Shown: piece after piece, positions 52,586-60,453 of the stretch
How positions within the stretch are numbered: the stretch's first letter is position 1
Layout: every line of letters starts with the position of its first letter
NCBI RefSeq assembly: GCF_018613675.1
Contig: NZ_JAGGPQ010000011.1
Coordinates: forward strand, 124,001 to 188,000
Direction: 5' to 3'
DNA length: 64,000 nt
From: Arthrobacter sp. ISL-85
Lineage (GTDB): Bacteria > Actinomycetota > Actinomycetes > Actinomycetales > Micrococcaceae
Program-made: the position numbers and the translations under genes
Notes under the pieces: model-generated
What the model saw: only the letters and a program-made list of their open reading frames with translations
Databases searched by the model: none
What the model was told of the DNA's origin: nothing

Positions 52586-53397
52586 TACGCTTTCCTTCCG
52601 GTCAGGTACTTCTTCTTGAGTGTCTCCATTGCCCGGTTTGGGCGGGGTGTGCGGCGGCCGGCGGTGGCGAACCACTGGTCTGCCGGCACACGGTGGGTGA
52701 TGTCCAGGCTGCACCGGATCACCACGCGGCCATCACCCTGGGTCCATGCCGAGACCTTGCCCGTGCAGGGGACTCGTTCACCCCGGGAGTTGATCATCAG
52801 CTGGTGGCAGTTGCCGTCGATGTCCACCTCGATGGGCGGGGACTGGTAGGCAGCTTCCCTCATCTGCCGGGCTATCTTGGCGAGATCCCAACCGACAGCT
52901 TCCACATGCTCGACCGATGGGTGAGTGGCAAGGTACTCCACATGCCAGCGAGCCAGCCAGTCAGCGAGTACACCAGTACCGTGGTCGAGCGGCAGGCGCT
53001 GCTCCGGACGGTCCTGGATCAGCTTGCCCACGGTCAACCAGATCGCACGGCGTGCAGCGCGCATGATGTCCGAGACTTCACCATTGATCGGCAACGGCGG
53101 ATATAGGTCGCCTGTCCCGCCCACACGCTCCGCTGAAGCAGCGCGGCCACCAGCTGGTGCAAGCGCATCCTCCAGATCGGGCCAGTACTTGGCAACGTCG
53201 GTGAGGGCTGACCGGAGCCATTCGATGCAGGCCGGGCACAAGTGTGATCCAGGTGCTGCTTTCGCTGGCTCTTCGTCGTGGAAAATGCACAGTTCGGCGT
53301 AGACGGTCTGCTTCTTCGCGAGGGTGTAGGGCAGCAGGACGACCGCGCCGCCCACAGTCACCCGGTACTTCTCCTCAAGCTCCAGGGGAGTGGTCAT
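52585..53397 (-). CDS. Hypothetical protein with Cys/His motifs
   Basis: A 270-residue protein that overlaps the VRR-NUC gene by 4 bp. An N-terminal C-x-FHDEE..HLCPAC segment looks like a zinc site. The middle is helical (LADWLARWHVEYLATH), and a second C-rich part (GNCHQLMINSRGERVPCTGK, then VVIRCSLD) could be a zinc ribbon. This architecture is common in actinophage early operons but has no assigned function. Confidence 0.6.
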   Translation of the reverse strand: MTTPLELEEKYRVTVGGAVVLLPYTLAKKQTVYAELCIFHDEEPAKAAPGSHLCPACIEWLRSALTDVAKYWPDLEDALAPAGGRAASAERVGGTGDLYPPLPINGEVSDIMRAARRAIWLTVGKLIQDRPEQRLPLDHGTGVLADWLARWHVEYLATHPSVEHVEAVGWDLAKIARQMREAAYQSPPIEVDIDGNCHQLMINSRGERVPCTGKVSAWTQGDGRVVIRCSLDITHRVPADQWFATAGRRTPRPNRAMETLKKKYLTGRKA

Positions 53398-53726
53398 GCC
53401 TTGCCTCTCAGGTCGTTGAGGATGTGCCCGTTGGTCAGATCCTCGGGGCGCCAGACGCCGGCGTTGAGCTTGGCGAGCTGCATGCTGGAGATCCAGTCGA
53501 ACTGGGCAGGGGACAGGCGGCCTTTGCTGGTCTTCAGTTCACGGAACAGGGCGCGCTGCCGGTGCTCACTAACCAGGACGAGATCCGGGAAGCCAGCAAC
53601 TGAGCGGCGCGAATCATGTGTGTGGTAGATCAGGCGGTATCCGTTGAGCTTGGCAAGCTCGATGACAGCTGTTTGGAACTGATCTTCAGACATGGGGTTA
53701 GGCGATGAAAGTCGTTGGGCAGGCAT
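53394..53726 (-). CDS. VRR-NUC domain nuclease
   Basis: A 110-residue PD-(D/E)XK-type nuclease. The sequence SEDQFQTAVIELAKLNGY is followed by VAGFPDLVLV (catalytic Asp), LFRELKTSKGRLSPAQFDWI (E-x-K and Q), the full VRR-NUC set. Phage versions are stand-alone and probably act in recombination or replication intermediates. It lies 2 bp downstream of the HNH replication protein. Confidence 0.85.
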   Translation of the reverse strand: MPAQRLSSPNPMSEDQFQTAVIELAKLNGYRLIYHTHDSRRSVAGFPDLVLVSEHRQRALFRELKTSKGRLSPAQFDWISSMQLAKLNAGVWRPEDLTNGHILNDLRGKA

Positions 53727-53728
53727 GT

Positions 53729-54715
53729 TCAGTTCCGTCCTCTGGATCGGGGGCGTCTTCGCTTTGATTTGTTCTTCGGAGGTTGGGTGGGGAGCTGGGC
53801 TCCCTTCCCTACCTGACCCGTCCCGTCCCGTCCCGTCCCGACATGGCTTGGTCTGGGAGACCTGTGACCAAGCCCGGTGCCAGATGATCTGCCTAGGTCG
53901 TGGGCCGGTGATGCCGTTGCCCCCGGGTCGGCTGAGTCGCTGGACGGGCCGGTAGGTGCCGTTGCCTCGCCCTTTCCCGGAGCGGCCGACGTGGGCTGCT
54001 CAACAGGAGGCGTGTCCTCTGCTTTAACTTGTGGTTCTGGCCTGGTGTAGGTGGGGGTCACAATTACGTCGTGGTTCGCAAGGAACTCGACGGTTTGTGG
54101 GCCATAGAGCGGTTCCGTTGGAGCAGGCAGGGTTTCCCACGTGCTGTCCGGGTCGTCAGCGCGCTGGCCGTTGCAGGCCTTGCAGCAGACGACGTAAGTC
54201 TCCACGGTGGCCTTTCGGCCTGGGTTGGTGTGGTCGTAGGACCCGGCGCGTCCTGATACCCGATCTGACCAGTTGACGGTCTTCCCGCAGTATCTGCATG
54301 CGTCCCCGTCACGGTGCCGGACCGGCACCGTGAGCTCAGGGTTCCGTTGGTCTTTCTTCCTTTGGTTCGTCCAAGCTCGTTCGTCCTTCAGGATCATGTG
54401 GAAGAGGTCGTTGTCCTCCACGAGCTTGAACGCCTGGCGCACCTCGCCGTCCACAATGATCTCCGTGTCAGTCAGGTAGCCGCAGAACTTCGCGGCCTTG
54501 ACCAGCGCGTGATACCGGGTGATCGATCCGGCCATCTGTCGGGCAGTGCCAATCGTGATTATGTAGTCCTTCTCGTACGCGGCCGACTGCGTTGCGCACC
54601 GGTTCACCCATCCGAAGCACTCATTCAGGATCCGGTCGTCCGCGTCCTCCATCTCCAGCGCCGACAGGACGATAGGGTGATTCGCCGCCGCATCGCCCTC
54701 TTTCAGCCATGGCAC
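53729..54715 (-). CDS. Replication protein with HNH domain and disordered tail
   Basis: A 328-residue protein. The first 110 residues (MPWLKEGDAAANHPIVLSAL, TRYHALVKAAKFCGYL) resemble winged-helix replisome organiser domains of actinophages. An HNH domain follows: CRYCGKTVNW, GSYDHTNPGRK, CCKACNGQRAD. The remaining 140 residues are Pro/Ser/Thr-rich and end in a strongly basic tail. The tail gene region contains a 5-bp tandem repeat. It may initiate phage replication or nick DNA. Confidence 0.75.
   Translation of the reverse strand: MPWLKEGDAAANHPIVLSALEMEDADDRILNECFGWVNRCATQSAAYEKDYIITIGTARQMAGSITRYHALVKAAKFCGYLTDTEIIVDGEVRQAFKLVEDNDLFHMILKDERAWTNQRKKDQRNPELTVPVRHRDGDACRYCGKTVNWSDRVSGRAGSYDHTNPGRKATVETYVVCCKACNGQRADDPDSTWETLPAPTEPLYGPQTVEFLANHDVIVTPTYTRPEPQVKAEDTPPVEQPTSAAPGKGEATAPTGPSSDSADPGATASPAHDLGRSSGTGLGHRSPRPSHVGTGRDGTGQVGKGAQLPTQPPKNKSKRRRPRSRGRN
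53817..53840. repeat. Pentanucleotide tandem repeat inside the HNH replication gene
   Basis: CCCG followed by four TCCCG units (4.8 copies of a 5-bp motif) lies in the disordered C-terminal coding region. Gain or loss of one unit would shift the frame of the basic tail. Confidence 0.8.
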
Positions 54716-54854
54716 TGGATGGACCTACTTCCTTTGCGTTCTTGCGGTCGTGGATTGCCTGCACCAGCTCGATACCTTCTGGATCGGCGAGCGCTGGGTG
54801 ATCTAGTTCGTCCGGGAGGTAGATGTCCCTGGTCGTTGTCGGCACGATGGTCAA
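54621..54854 (-). CDS. Small hypothetical protein overlapping the HNH gene
   Basis: Up to 77 residues from a TTG at 54854 (overlapping the previous stop) or a GTG at 54845. GAGGAG lies immediately upstream. The first 45 residues (TTTRDIYLPDELDHPALADP, ELVQAIHDRKNAK) look like real protein. The C-terminal end runs 95 bp into the HNH gene and looks less protein-like. It may be a genuine small gene or one shortened by sequence change. Confidence 0.45.
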   Translation of the reverse strand: MTIVPTTTRDIYLPDELDHPALADPEGIELVQAIHDRKNAKEVGPSSAMAERGRCGGESPYRPVGAGDGGRGRPDPE

Positions 54855-55288
54855 CGCTCCTCCTCAAGCGCTGCGGTGGCGGCCTTGAGGGTGGGGCATG
54901 GCCAGCCGACCTCGCCGTATTCGCCAGCGAGGTCATAGTTGCCGTCATCCAGGCTCTCCGTTACGGAGGAGTCTGAGCACGTTCCGCAGATGTCTCTGAC
55001 GTGTTTGTCGTCCTGCACTTGTCCCGCGTCGTCCGTCTCATAGATGGCCACGGGCTCGTGCACCTTCTCCACGGCTTCGACGGCGGCCACGAGGCGGGCC
55101 AGGTCTCGGGGAGCGTTAGCGATCAACTCAGCGTTCCGGTACTCCGGGTACAGCAGCGCACCGCACTGCAGGATTTCCTGCGCTTCAGCGCCTCGAAGTG
55201 ACTGGCGGATGTGTTCGGGCCCGTCCCACTCCCATGGTCCGGGTGTGGCTTCTTGGAGGCGGGCTTTGATTCCCTCCAGCTCGTTCAC
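54851..55288 (-). CDS. Hypothetical phage protein (Ead/Ea22-like type)
   Basis: A 145-residue protein from a GTG overlapping the previous stop (GTGA). The pattern LQEATPGPWEWDG, then NAELIANAPRDLARLVAAVE, is widespread in phage early regions. A C-terminal part has two Cys (ICGTCSDSSVTE) and a third near the end. The function of this group is unknown. Confidence 0.65.
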   Translation of the reverse strand: MNELEGIKARLQEATPGPWEWDGPEHIRQSLRGAEAQEILQCGALLYPEYRNAELIANAPRDLARLVAAVEAVEKVHEPVAIYETDDAGQVQDDKHVRDICGTCSDSSVTESLDDGNYDLAGEYGEVGWPCPTLKAATAALEEER

Positions 55289-55791
55289 TGCTTGCCCCTG
55301 TCGATGGCTTCCACCCACTGGACGGCTACGGCAGCTACCTGGATCAGCTCGGCGCGAAGCTTGGCGGGGTCATCCTCAGCGAAAGCTTCGAAGACTTCTT
55401 CCCTGAGAATGTGCAGCCAGGTACATAGGCCGACTTGAGCGGAACACTCAGTGATGAGCTTCAGTCTTTCGGCTGCTACGGCGGCGCTCCAAGAACCGCT
55501 GCCATACGGCATTGGCAGTTTGGCGGGGCCCGTACCATTCGGGTGGTCCTGTTGGCCCCACTTGGCTGTCTGGCGCCCACGTTCGTCGGCCACTTCAACG
55601 AGTACTTGGCTCCCAGCCAGCGTCACTGCGGCCAGTGCCTTCTCTACGTCTCGGTCGCGGTTCCAGATGGCTTGGTCATCGACTTCACCGGCTCCACGCC
55701 CTGGGCCGATCCAGCCATCAAGGCCGGTAGCGTTGCCGCCGTCCCAGAGGTCTTCGAGAATGCCGGTAAGGGACTTTGCTTCTGTGCTCAT
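55285..55791 (-). CDS. MazG-like / all-alpha NTP-pyrophosphohydrolase-like protein
   Basis: A 168-residue protein from the ATG at 55791 overlapping the clamp gene stop (ATGA). The helical core VADERGRQTAKWGQQDHPNG, then LHILREEVFEAFAEDDPAKL and RAELIQVAAVAVQWVEAI carries the E-E-x-x-E and E...D spacing of all-alpha NTP-PPases. It may clean nucleotide pools during phage replication. Catalysis is inferred from spacing only. Confidence 0.6.
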   Translation of the reverse strand: MSTEAKSLTGILEDLWDGGNATGLDGWIGPGRGAGEVDDQAIWNRDRDVEKALAAVTLAGSQVLVEVADERGRQTAKWGQQDHPNGTGPAKLPMPYGSGSWSAAVAAERLKLITECSAQVGLCTWLHILREEVFEAFAEDDPAKLRAELIQVAAVAVQWVEAIDRGKQ

Positions 55792-56657
55792 AGGTGGGGC
55801 TCCACTATCTCTACTACTCGGTTGAAGACGGCGTCGGTGATGTCCTGGACTTTGCTGCCGGAGCTGACGGTTACGGACCCGTGGAAGCCATGGCCGTCGC
55901 GGAGGAAGTTGGCGTCCCCTGGTTTGGGCGATTCGGGATGCTTGCCGCCGCCGGCGTGAGCCAGTTCGGGGAGCCGGTTCATCCATCCCTCCCGGAAGGC
56001 ATTCAGTTCGTTGGCTACGGTGGATCCGTCTTCTGAGCGGATGGGCATCAGGAGGCCGAGGAAGGATTCACCGCAGCTGATCAGGATGCGCTTGGCGTCC
56101 TCGGTGGGTTCGATGACCAGCGGTTCCCCGTAGGCCTGCGAGGCTGTGGCGAAGAGGCGCACGAGTCGGCCGGCCGCCACCAGGCGCTCCGGCATCACCC
56201 GGTCGGACAGGACGGCCTGGATCAGGAGGCGCCCGAAGGCAAGGGGGAACTCGCCGTTGTCGTCCTCCCGCGGGATCTTGAACTCCTTGCCAGGGAACAG
56301 CCCAGAGACGTCCACGAACGTGATGCTGGAATCGCGGACGGTGATGCGGAGCGTGTCCCCGATCTCGTCCTCGGGCTGCTTGCCCTTGGCTTTGAAGATG
56401 GTGAGCAGCTCTTTCGCGACGTCGGCCGGGAGGTTGAAGGCGTCGTCGTTCACATCGCCGGTCAGGCCTTCCGCTTCCCAGACCGAGGCCACAGCGTGCC
56501 CCAGGGTTACGGTGTTGCACGCGGTGACGTGAAGCATGCCGTCCGTGGCCGTGAAGTGCACGACGGCGAGCGCCTGGCTTAGCTTCGGGTCGCCGGTGTG
56601 GGGTGTGACGGCCATGAGGGCTTGTCGGAGGTCCAGTGTGTTGACGGTGAGGATCAT
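55788..56657 (-). CDS. DnaN-like DNA sliding clamp
   Basis: A 289-residue protein from the ATG at 56657. The pattern MILTVNTLDLRQALMAVTPH, then LHVTACNTVTLGHAVA, NLPADVAKELLTIFKAKGK, LRITVRDSSITFVDVSGLFP and EFPLAFGRLL repeats the beta-clamp subdomain plan. It is shorter than the host beta subunit (about 370-390 residues). Some actinophages encode such DnaN-like proteins. It could recruit host or phage polymerase. Confidence 0.7.
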   Translation of the reverse strand: MILTVNTLDLRQALMAVTPHTGDPKLSQALAVVHFTATDGMLHVTACNTVTLGHAVASVWEAEGLTGDVNDDAFNLPADVAKELLTIFKAKGKQPEDEIGDTLRITVRDSSITFVDVSGLFPGKEFKIPREDDNGEFPLAFGRLLIQAVLSDRVMPERLVAAGRLVRLFATASQAYGEPLVIEPTEDAKRILISCGESFLGLLMPIRSEDGSTVANELNAFREGWMNRLPELAHAGGGKHPESPKPGDANFLRDGHGFHGSVTVSSGSKVQDITDAVFNRVVEIVEPHL

Positions 56658-56773
56658 GCGGCTCTCGCTTCTTGGTTGCATTCACAGGGGCAGGGGGCGG
56701 GCTGGTCGGCGTCTGCTTCCCAGCCGTCGCCGCTGCATGATGCGTGTTTCCCGTCTCGGCAGTCAGGGTTCAT
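56654..56773 (-). CDS. Tiny Cys-rich protein (39 residues)
   Basis: Starts MNPDCRDGKHASCSGDGWEA and ends with a C-P-C-E-C cluster before TGA. Its stop overlaps the clamp ATG by 4 bp and its start lies inside the previous small gene. Five Cys and a His in 39 residues suggest zinc binding. Confidence 0.65.
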   Translation of the reverse strand: MNPDCRDGKHASCSGDGWEADADQPAPCPCECNQEARAA

Positions 56774-56924
56774 GCTTGGCCTCTCCGTGTTTCGCGCAAT
56801 CGGGGTTGGTTGGTCTGGGGTAGGCCGGGTGGTACCGCCATGCTGGGCAGTTGCATCCGGGGGTGGGTTGCCGGCGGGTGCCGGAGCCCATCGCGCACAA
56901 CTCTGGGCGCTGGTCGCTGCTCAC
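56763..56924 (-). CDS. Tiny Cys-rich protein (53 residues)
   Basis: Starts with GTG at 56924, 4 bp after the preceding stop, and overlaps the 39-residue gene by 11 bp. Four Cys (ELCAMG, PGCNCPAW, NPDCAKH). The NPDC-x-(0-1)-KH end resembles the start of the next protein, suggesting related small metal-binding modules. Confidence 0.6.
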   Translation of the reverse strand: MSSDQRPELCAMGSGTRRQPTPGCNCPAWRYHPAYPRPTNPDCAKHGEAKHEP

Positions 56925-56928
56925 AGGG

Positions 56929-57765
56929 TCAGGAGGCCCTGGAGTATGCGAGGCGTTCGGCCATCGTCTTGGCTCGGTTGATCAGGTCAGCGCGATCGGC
57001 CCGGTGCAGCATCCTGTCCAGCGTTACGGGGTTTACACCCAGTCGTTCAGTGATGGCTTCCCAGCTACACCCTTCTCCAATGAGGAACTCCACGTCCTCT
57101 GTCAGGGCATCTGACCGCCGGATTGTGCCTTCTGTCGGCCTGCCCCGACCCTCTGCTACGGATGCACCGAGATCGGGTGTGGCGTTGGGGTCATCTATGG
57201 TTTCGTCATCCCAGGCAAGGGGTGGGGCATACCCGGCCTTGGCAATCCGGCTGATACTGATCTTGGAGGCGGGGCCGCGCTGGTTCCAGATCCGGTCGTA
57301 CAACTCTTTGATGGCGTCGTGCTTCTGCTTGGTGAACCACTGGCCCTCTTGGTGCACGATGTTGGCGGTATTGATGCCAAGCAGTGGTGTCAGGTCCTGA
57401 TGTCTCCAGCCCATGGCCATCAGCGCTTGGATCCGGCGCCGGCCGCCGATGTTCGGAACGAATCCGTCGGGGTTCGACCTTGCAAGCACGCTCTCGATGG
57501 TGACCGCGAGGATGGCGGCTTCCGTCTCGCGGTACAGCAGCTTTTTCAGTCCGCGATTCAGGTCGCTGATGATGAAGGCGCTGATGCCGGCTGCTTCCGC
57601 GATCCCGCGGATGCTCAGATCCTTGGTGGCAACGAGCTCCTGCACGTGGGTCTGTGCTCGGTCTGCGCTCACCATGCGCTTGATACCGCGGGCTCGTTCG
57701 ACGCGCCACTTCTTCTGCCAGGCGCGGGAGTCGGAAGGCCTTTGCTTCGACATTGTGTCGGTCAT
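56929..57765 (-). CDS. Multi-HTH DNA-binding protein
   Basis: A 278-residue protein from the ATG at 57765 with AAGGAAAG upstream. Three HTH-like segments are visible: LSIRGIAEAAGISAFIISDL, WRHQDLTPLLGINTANIVHQ and CSWEAITERLGVNPVTLDRM. The N-terminus is strongly basic. This type is frequent in actinophage early regions and may control middle/late transcription; no specific target is evident. Confidence 0.7.
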   Translation of the reverse strand: MTDTMSKQRPSDSRAWQKKWRVERARGIKRMVSADRAQTHVQELVATKDLSIRGIAEAAGISAFIISDLNRGLKKLLYRETEAAILAVTIESVLARSNPDGFVPNIGGRRRIQALMAMGWRHQDLTPLLGINTANIVHQEGQWFTKQKHDAIKELYDRIWNQRGPASKISISRIAKAGYAPPLAWDDETIDDPNATPDLGASVAEGRGRPTEGTIRRSDALTEDVEFLIGEGCSWEAITERLGVNPVTLDRMLHRADRADLINRAKTMAERLAYSRAS

Positions 57766-57781
57766 CGATCTTTCCTTCCTT

Positions 57782-57901
57782 CTAGCAGCGGCAGTTGCCG
57801 TTGTGCGGGTCGAGCGGCTTCTTGCAGCTGTCACACTTGACGACCTGTGGCAGGACAGTGACAAGCTGGCGGCCCGGTGCCGGATTCTTCTGATCGCTCA
57901 T
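57782..57901 (-). CDS. Tiny zinc-ribbon protein (39 residues)
   Basis: Reads MSDQKNPAPGRQLVTVLPQV, then KCDSCKKPLD and a terminal NCRC. The C-x2-C...C-x-C spacing is that of a zinc ribbon. The ATG overlaps the preceding stop (ATGA). Confidence 0.6.
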   Translation of the reverse strand: MSDQKNPAPGRQLVTVLPQVVKCDSCKKPLDPHNGNCRC

Positions 57902-58287
57902 GCGGCTTCCCAGCCGTTCAAGTTGGTTCCGGCCTGGCGGCAGGCGCCGATGGTCATCCACCCGTAATCAAAGGCGTCCGTGCGGTACGTGAACTCCGGC
58001 TCGGGAATGTGGTGCTGGATGCCCATGCCATCCCAGAGGGTGAGCAGCCACTTGCCTGCCTCGGTGCGGCGGACGCCAGCTCTGGGGAACTTCGCGTCAT
58101 CGACAAGGAACGGGTCGGACGGCGACGGCGCCTCGGGATCATTCAGGGCATCTGCGTGCTCCAAGATGATCTTCCTAGCCCTCCACAGACGACCGACCGG
58201 GGCGATTTCGTCCAGGATGTCCGGCCGCAGCCCGCAAAGGCAGACAGGCTCGTTCGCTTCGTTGGTGGTCAGCCCGTGGTTACTCAT
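57898..58287 (-). CDS. Hypothetical protein of the early operon
   Basis: A 129-residue protein from the ATG at 58287, overlapping the ParB-like gene end by 8 bp. It has a short Cys pair near the start (EPVCLCGLRPDIL), a helix with WRARKIILEHADAL and a Trp-rich C-terminal half (GKWLLTLWDGMG, FDYGWMTIGACRQ). No family recognised. Confidence 0.55.
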   Translation of the reverse strand: MSNHGLTTNEANEPVCLCGLRPDILDEIAPVGRLWRARKIILEHADALNDPEAPSPSDPFLVDDAKFPRAGVRRTEAGKWLLTLWDGMGIQHHIPEPEFTYRTDAFDYGWMTIGACRQAGTNLNGWEAA

Positions 58288-59674
58288 CGTCGTTGTCCTT
58301 GTCTTCCTGGTCTTCGGCTGCGCTCTCGGCAAGGCGGGCGTCATGGGCCTGCTGGAAGTGGTCCAGTACTTCCTGCTCGACGGCTGACAGCTCGTAGTGC
58401 CATACGCTGCCGAGGTCTTCTATCCAGCCCTTGGTGTGCCACTTGTAGGTGAAGTCGCCGGCGTCCCATGCCCTGAGCTTCAGGAGTTCGTCTTCCTGGG
58501 ACTTGCTGGCGAGGTGCAGCAGGAGTGCCATCTGCTCGACGGTCATTGCGGCGAGCGCGGCTTTGATGCCTTGATGGTCGCTTTCGGTGTCTGGATGTCG
58601 GCCGGTGATCTCCGCGAAGAGTTCGATGCGGCGATGCAGGTGGTCCAAGAGGATGCGGTAGAGGGCTTCGTCTGCCGCGCCTTCGGGCGGTGAGGCGATG
58701 ACCTGCTTGAAGTGCTCGGCGTGGACGGCGTGTGCGATGTCCAAGGCCGCGGTCAGCTCAGCGTCTCGTCGCTTCGCTTCCTTTTCCTCGTCGGTCAGCT
58801 CGACCTTGGCCTTGGCAGCTTTGTTCGGCTTCAAGTACCAGGAGAGCCTGCCCCAGTTGCGATCGATGGACGCAAGGTCGCCCGCAGCGACGTGCTGAGC
58901 AGTCGTCAGTTCGCTGTCTTCGTTCTCGTAGATCTTCGTGTACTTGCCGCTGTACAGCTCCGAATCGGGGACGTACTTGGCGCCAGCTTCCTTCAGCTCT
59001 GCCTCCAGTGCCGCGAGTTTGCCGGGCAGGTCACGCTTGCGGGTCTCGGCCTCGACACGGAAAGCGAACTCGCGGGGGCTGCTGGCCGCCGCAGCGAGCA
59101 GACGCTCGGTAGCGTCCTGATCTGCGGCGAAGTCAACCAGGACCAGTGCCTGGTCTACGTTGAGGGTCTGTGCCTCCAACTTGCCCTTCGCGTCGTCGTT
59201 GAGCTTGCTCAGCAGCAACCGCTTCCGTACGTGGCTCTGAGAGCGCCCGGTGGCTTTGGCAACGGTCTTGACGTTGAAGCCGTCCCCGAAGTCGATGATG
59301 GTCTGGTATGCCGTTGCCTCTTCTACCGGGGTAAGGTCCGCGCGCTGCGTGTTCTCCACGAGCATGGCCACGAGCTGCTTGGGCTCCGTGTCCAGGTCCT
59401 CCCGGATGACGCAGGGTAGGGAATCGACGTTGGCGAGCTTTGCGGCGGCGTGCCGTCGATGACCGGCGATGATGGTGTATCGCTGGCCGTCAAGCTCCGG
59501 CGTCTGGTACCCGAAGGGCTTATCACTGAGCGCAGGGGCGACTACCAGAGGCTGGAGGATGCCCTGCTCGGTGATGCTGTTGGCCAGGTCGGTGACGATC
59601 CCGACGTCCTTGCGGACGTTCTTGGCGTGGATGACCAGCTGGTCGATGTGGAGTTCCTGGAAGGTCGCGTTCAC
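58280..59674 (-). CDS. ParB/RepB-like partition-type protein
   Basis: A 464-residue protein. The N-terminal ParB domain shows VIHAKNVRKDVGIVTDLANS, PLVVAPAL, YTIIAGHRRHAAAKLANVDS (G-x-R-R-x-x-A box) and MLVENTQRADLTPVEEATAY. An HTH (KTVAKATGRSQSHVRKRLLL) follows, and a long helical, acidic C-terminal region. No ParA gene is near, so a partition role is not evident; such orphan ParB proteins in phages may regulate transcription or replication. It overlaps the next gene by 4 bp. Confidence 0.85.
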   Translation of the reverse strand: MNATFQELHIDQLVIHAKNVRKDVGIVTDLANSITEQGILQPLVVAPALSDKPFGYQTPELDGQRYTIIAGHRRHAAAKLANVDSLPCVIREDLDTEPKQLVAMLVENTQRADLTPVEEATAYQTIIDFGDGFNVKTVAKATGRSQSHVRKRLLLSKLNDDAKGKLEAQTLNVDQALVLVDFAADQDATERLLAAAASSPREFAFRVEAETRKRDLPGKLAALEAELKEAGAKYVPDSELYSGKYTKIYENEDSELTTAQHVAAGDLASIDRNWGRLSWYLKPNKAAKAKVELTDEEKEAKRRDAELTAALDIAHAVHAEHFKQVIASPPEGAADEALYRILLDHLHRRIELFAEITGRHPDTESDHQGIKAALAAMTVEQMALLLHLASKSQEDELLKLRAWDAGDFTYKWHTKGWIEDLGSVWHYELSAVEQEVLDHFQQAHDARLAESAAEDQEDKDNDDE

Positions 59675-60030
59675 TTTCTGGCGTCCTTTCTGACCAGCGC
59701 CAGCATGGCCTGCTCGGCGGTGTGGGCTTCCAGCACTGCCTTTTCTTCCACTTCGAGGGCCAGCTTCAGGGCGTCTTCGGCCCTGACTGCCTCGGCCTTA
59801 GCGATCGCGGCGATCTTGTTGGCGTGTGCGCTCTTACGGGCCAGTGCCGCCAGCTCGACGTCGTCCACGCTGGTCCACGAAGTGCGGCGGAGGTGGGCGT
59901 TCGGCACGTAGTGCTGTCGGATCGCCTTCGGGATCGCTGAGGAAACCGGGACGGTTCCGAGCTGGATTACGACGGCGGGGCTTTCGTTGCCGAGGAACTG
60001 CTGTTCAGTCTCGACGGGCTGTTCGGTCAT
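59671..60030 (-). CDS. Hypothetical protein with coiled coil
   Basis: A 119-residue protein from the ATG at 60030. The first half (AVVIQLGTVPVSSAIPKAIR, then WTSVDDVELAALARKSAHAN) precedes an Ala/Glu-rich helix likely to form a coiled coil. It overlaps the ParB-like gene by 4 bp, so the two may work together. Confidence 0.6.
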   Translation of the reverse strand: MTEQPVETEQQFLGNESPAVVIQLGTVPVSSAIPKAIRQHYVPNAHLRRTSWTSVDDVELAALARKSAHANKIAAIAKAEAVRAEDALKLALEVEEKAVLEAHTAEQAMLALVRKDARK

Positions 60031-60223
60031 TGCTTTGTCCTGTCTCGAGGATGAAACCGGCGGCACCAGCGATGAGCAAGGTGACACCGGCGATATAGCC
60101 GGAATTGATAACGGGGAACGATGCGACGGCCGCCAGAAAGAGCAGCGCGCCGAGAACGAAAGCAGGCGTGTAGAGGAAAGTGCGGCGGCGATTCCGGCCG
60201 ACCCGCACTGATGGAGCCCTCAC
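60005..60223 (-). CDS. Small two-helix membrane protein
   Basis: A 72-residue protein from a GTG overlapping the previous stop (GTGA). A basic N-terminus (RVGRNRRRTF) is followed by two hydrophobic helices (TPAFVLGALLFLAAVASFPV, YIAGVTLLIAGAAGFIL). It overlaps the next gene by 26 bp. Possible membrane effector of early infection; no evidence for function. Confidence 0.55.
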   Translation of the reverse strand: MRAPSVRVGRNRRRTFLYTPAFVLGALLFLAAVASFPVINSGYIAGVTLLIAGAAGFILETGQSNDRTARRD

Positions 60224-60453
60224 GCCCGATGCTCGTGGATGGAGAAGTTAGCCCGGTGCTCGCCGTTGACCAGGACGTGTCCGGCATGGACATCGATCTG
60301 GATCCGCTGGGGCATAGGCCACTTCGTGCGGCAGTACGTGGCAAGCTGCTCGGCCAGTTCCCTGTTGTCCCGATACTGGAGCTCGGCACGGTCCTTGAAC
60401 GGACGGTGCCCTACAGGGTGAACAATGGCGAAGCGCTTTATCCGCGCCTTCAC
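60220..60453 (-). CDS. Small basic hypothetical protein
   Basis: A 77-residue protein from a GTG overlapping the preceding stop (GTGA). It reads VKARIKRFAIVHPVGHRPFK, then LATYCRTKWPMPQRIQIDVH and is rich in His and Arg. The GTGA links on both sides give good support that it is translated. Confidence 0.6.
   Translation of the reverse strand: MKARIKRFAIVHPVGHRPFKDRAELQYRDNRELAEQLATYCRTKWPMPQRIQIDVHAGHVLVNGEHRANFSIHEHRA

Noticed and set aside
53817..53840. Short tandem repeat as a CRISPR array
   Set aside because: Units are 5 bp without spacers; no CRISPR-type repeat/spacer structure or cas gene was seen anywhere in the window.
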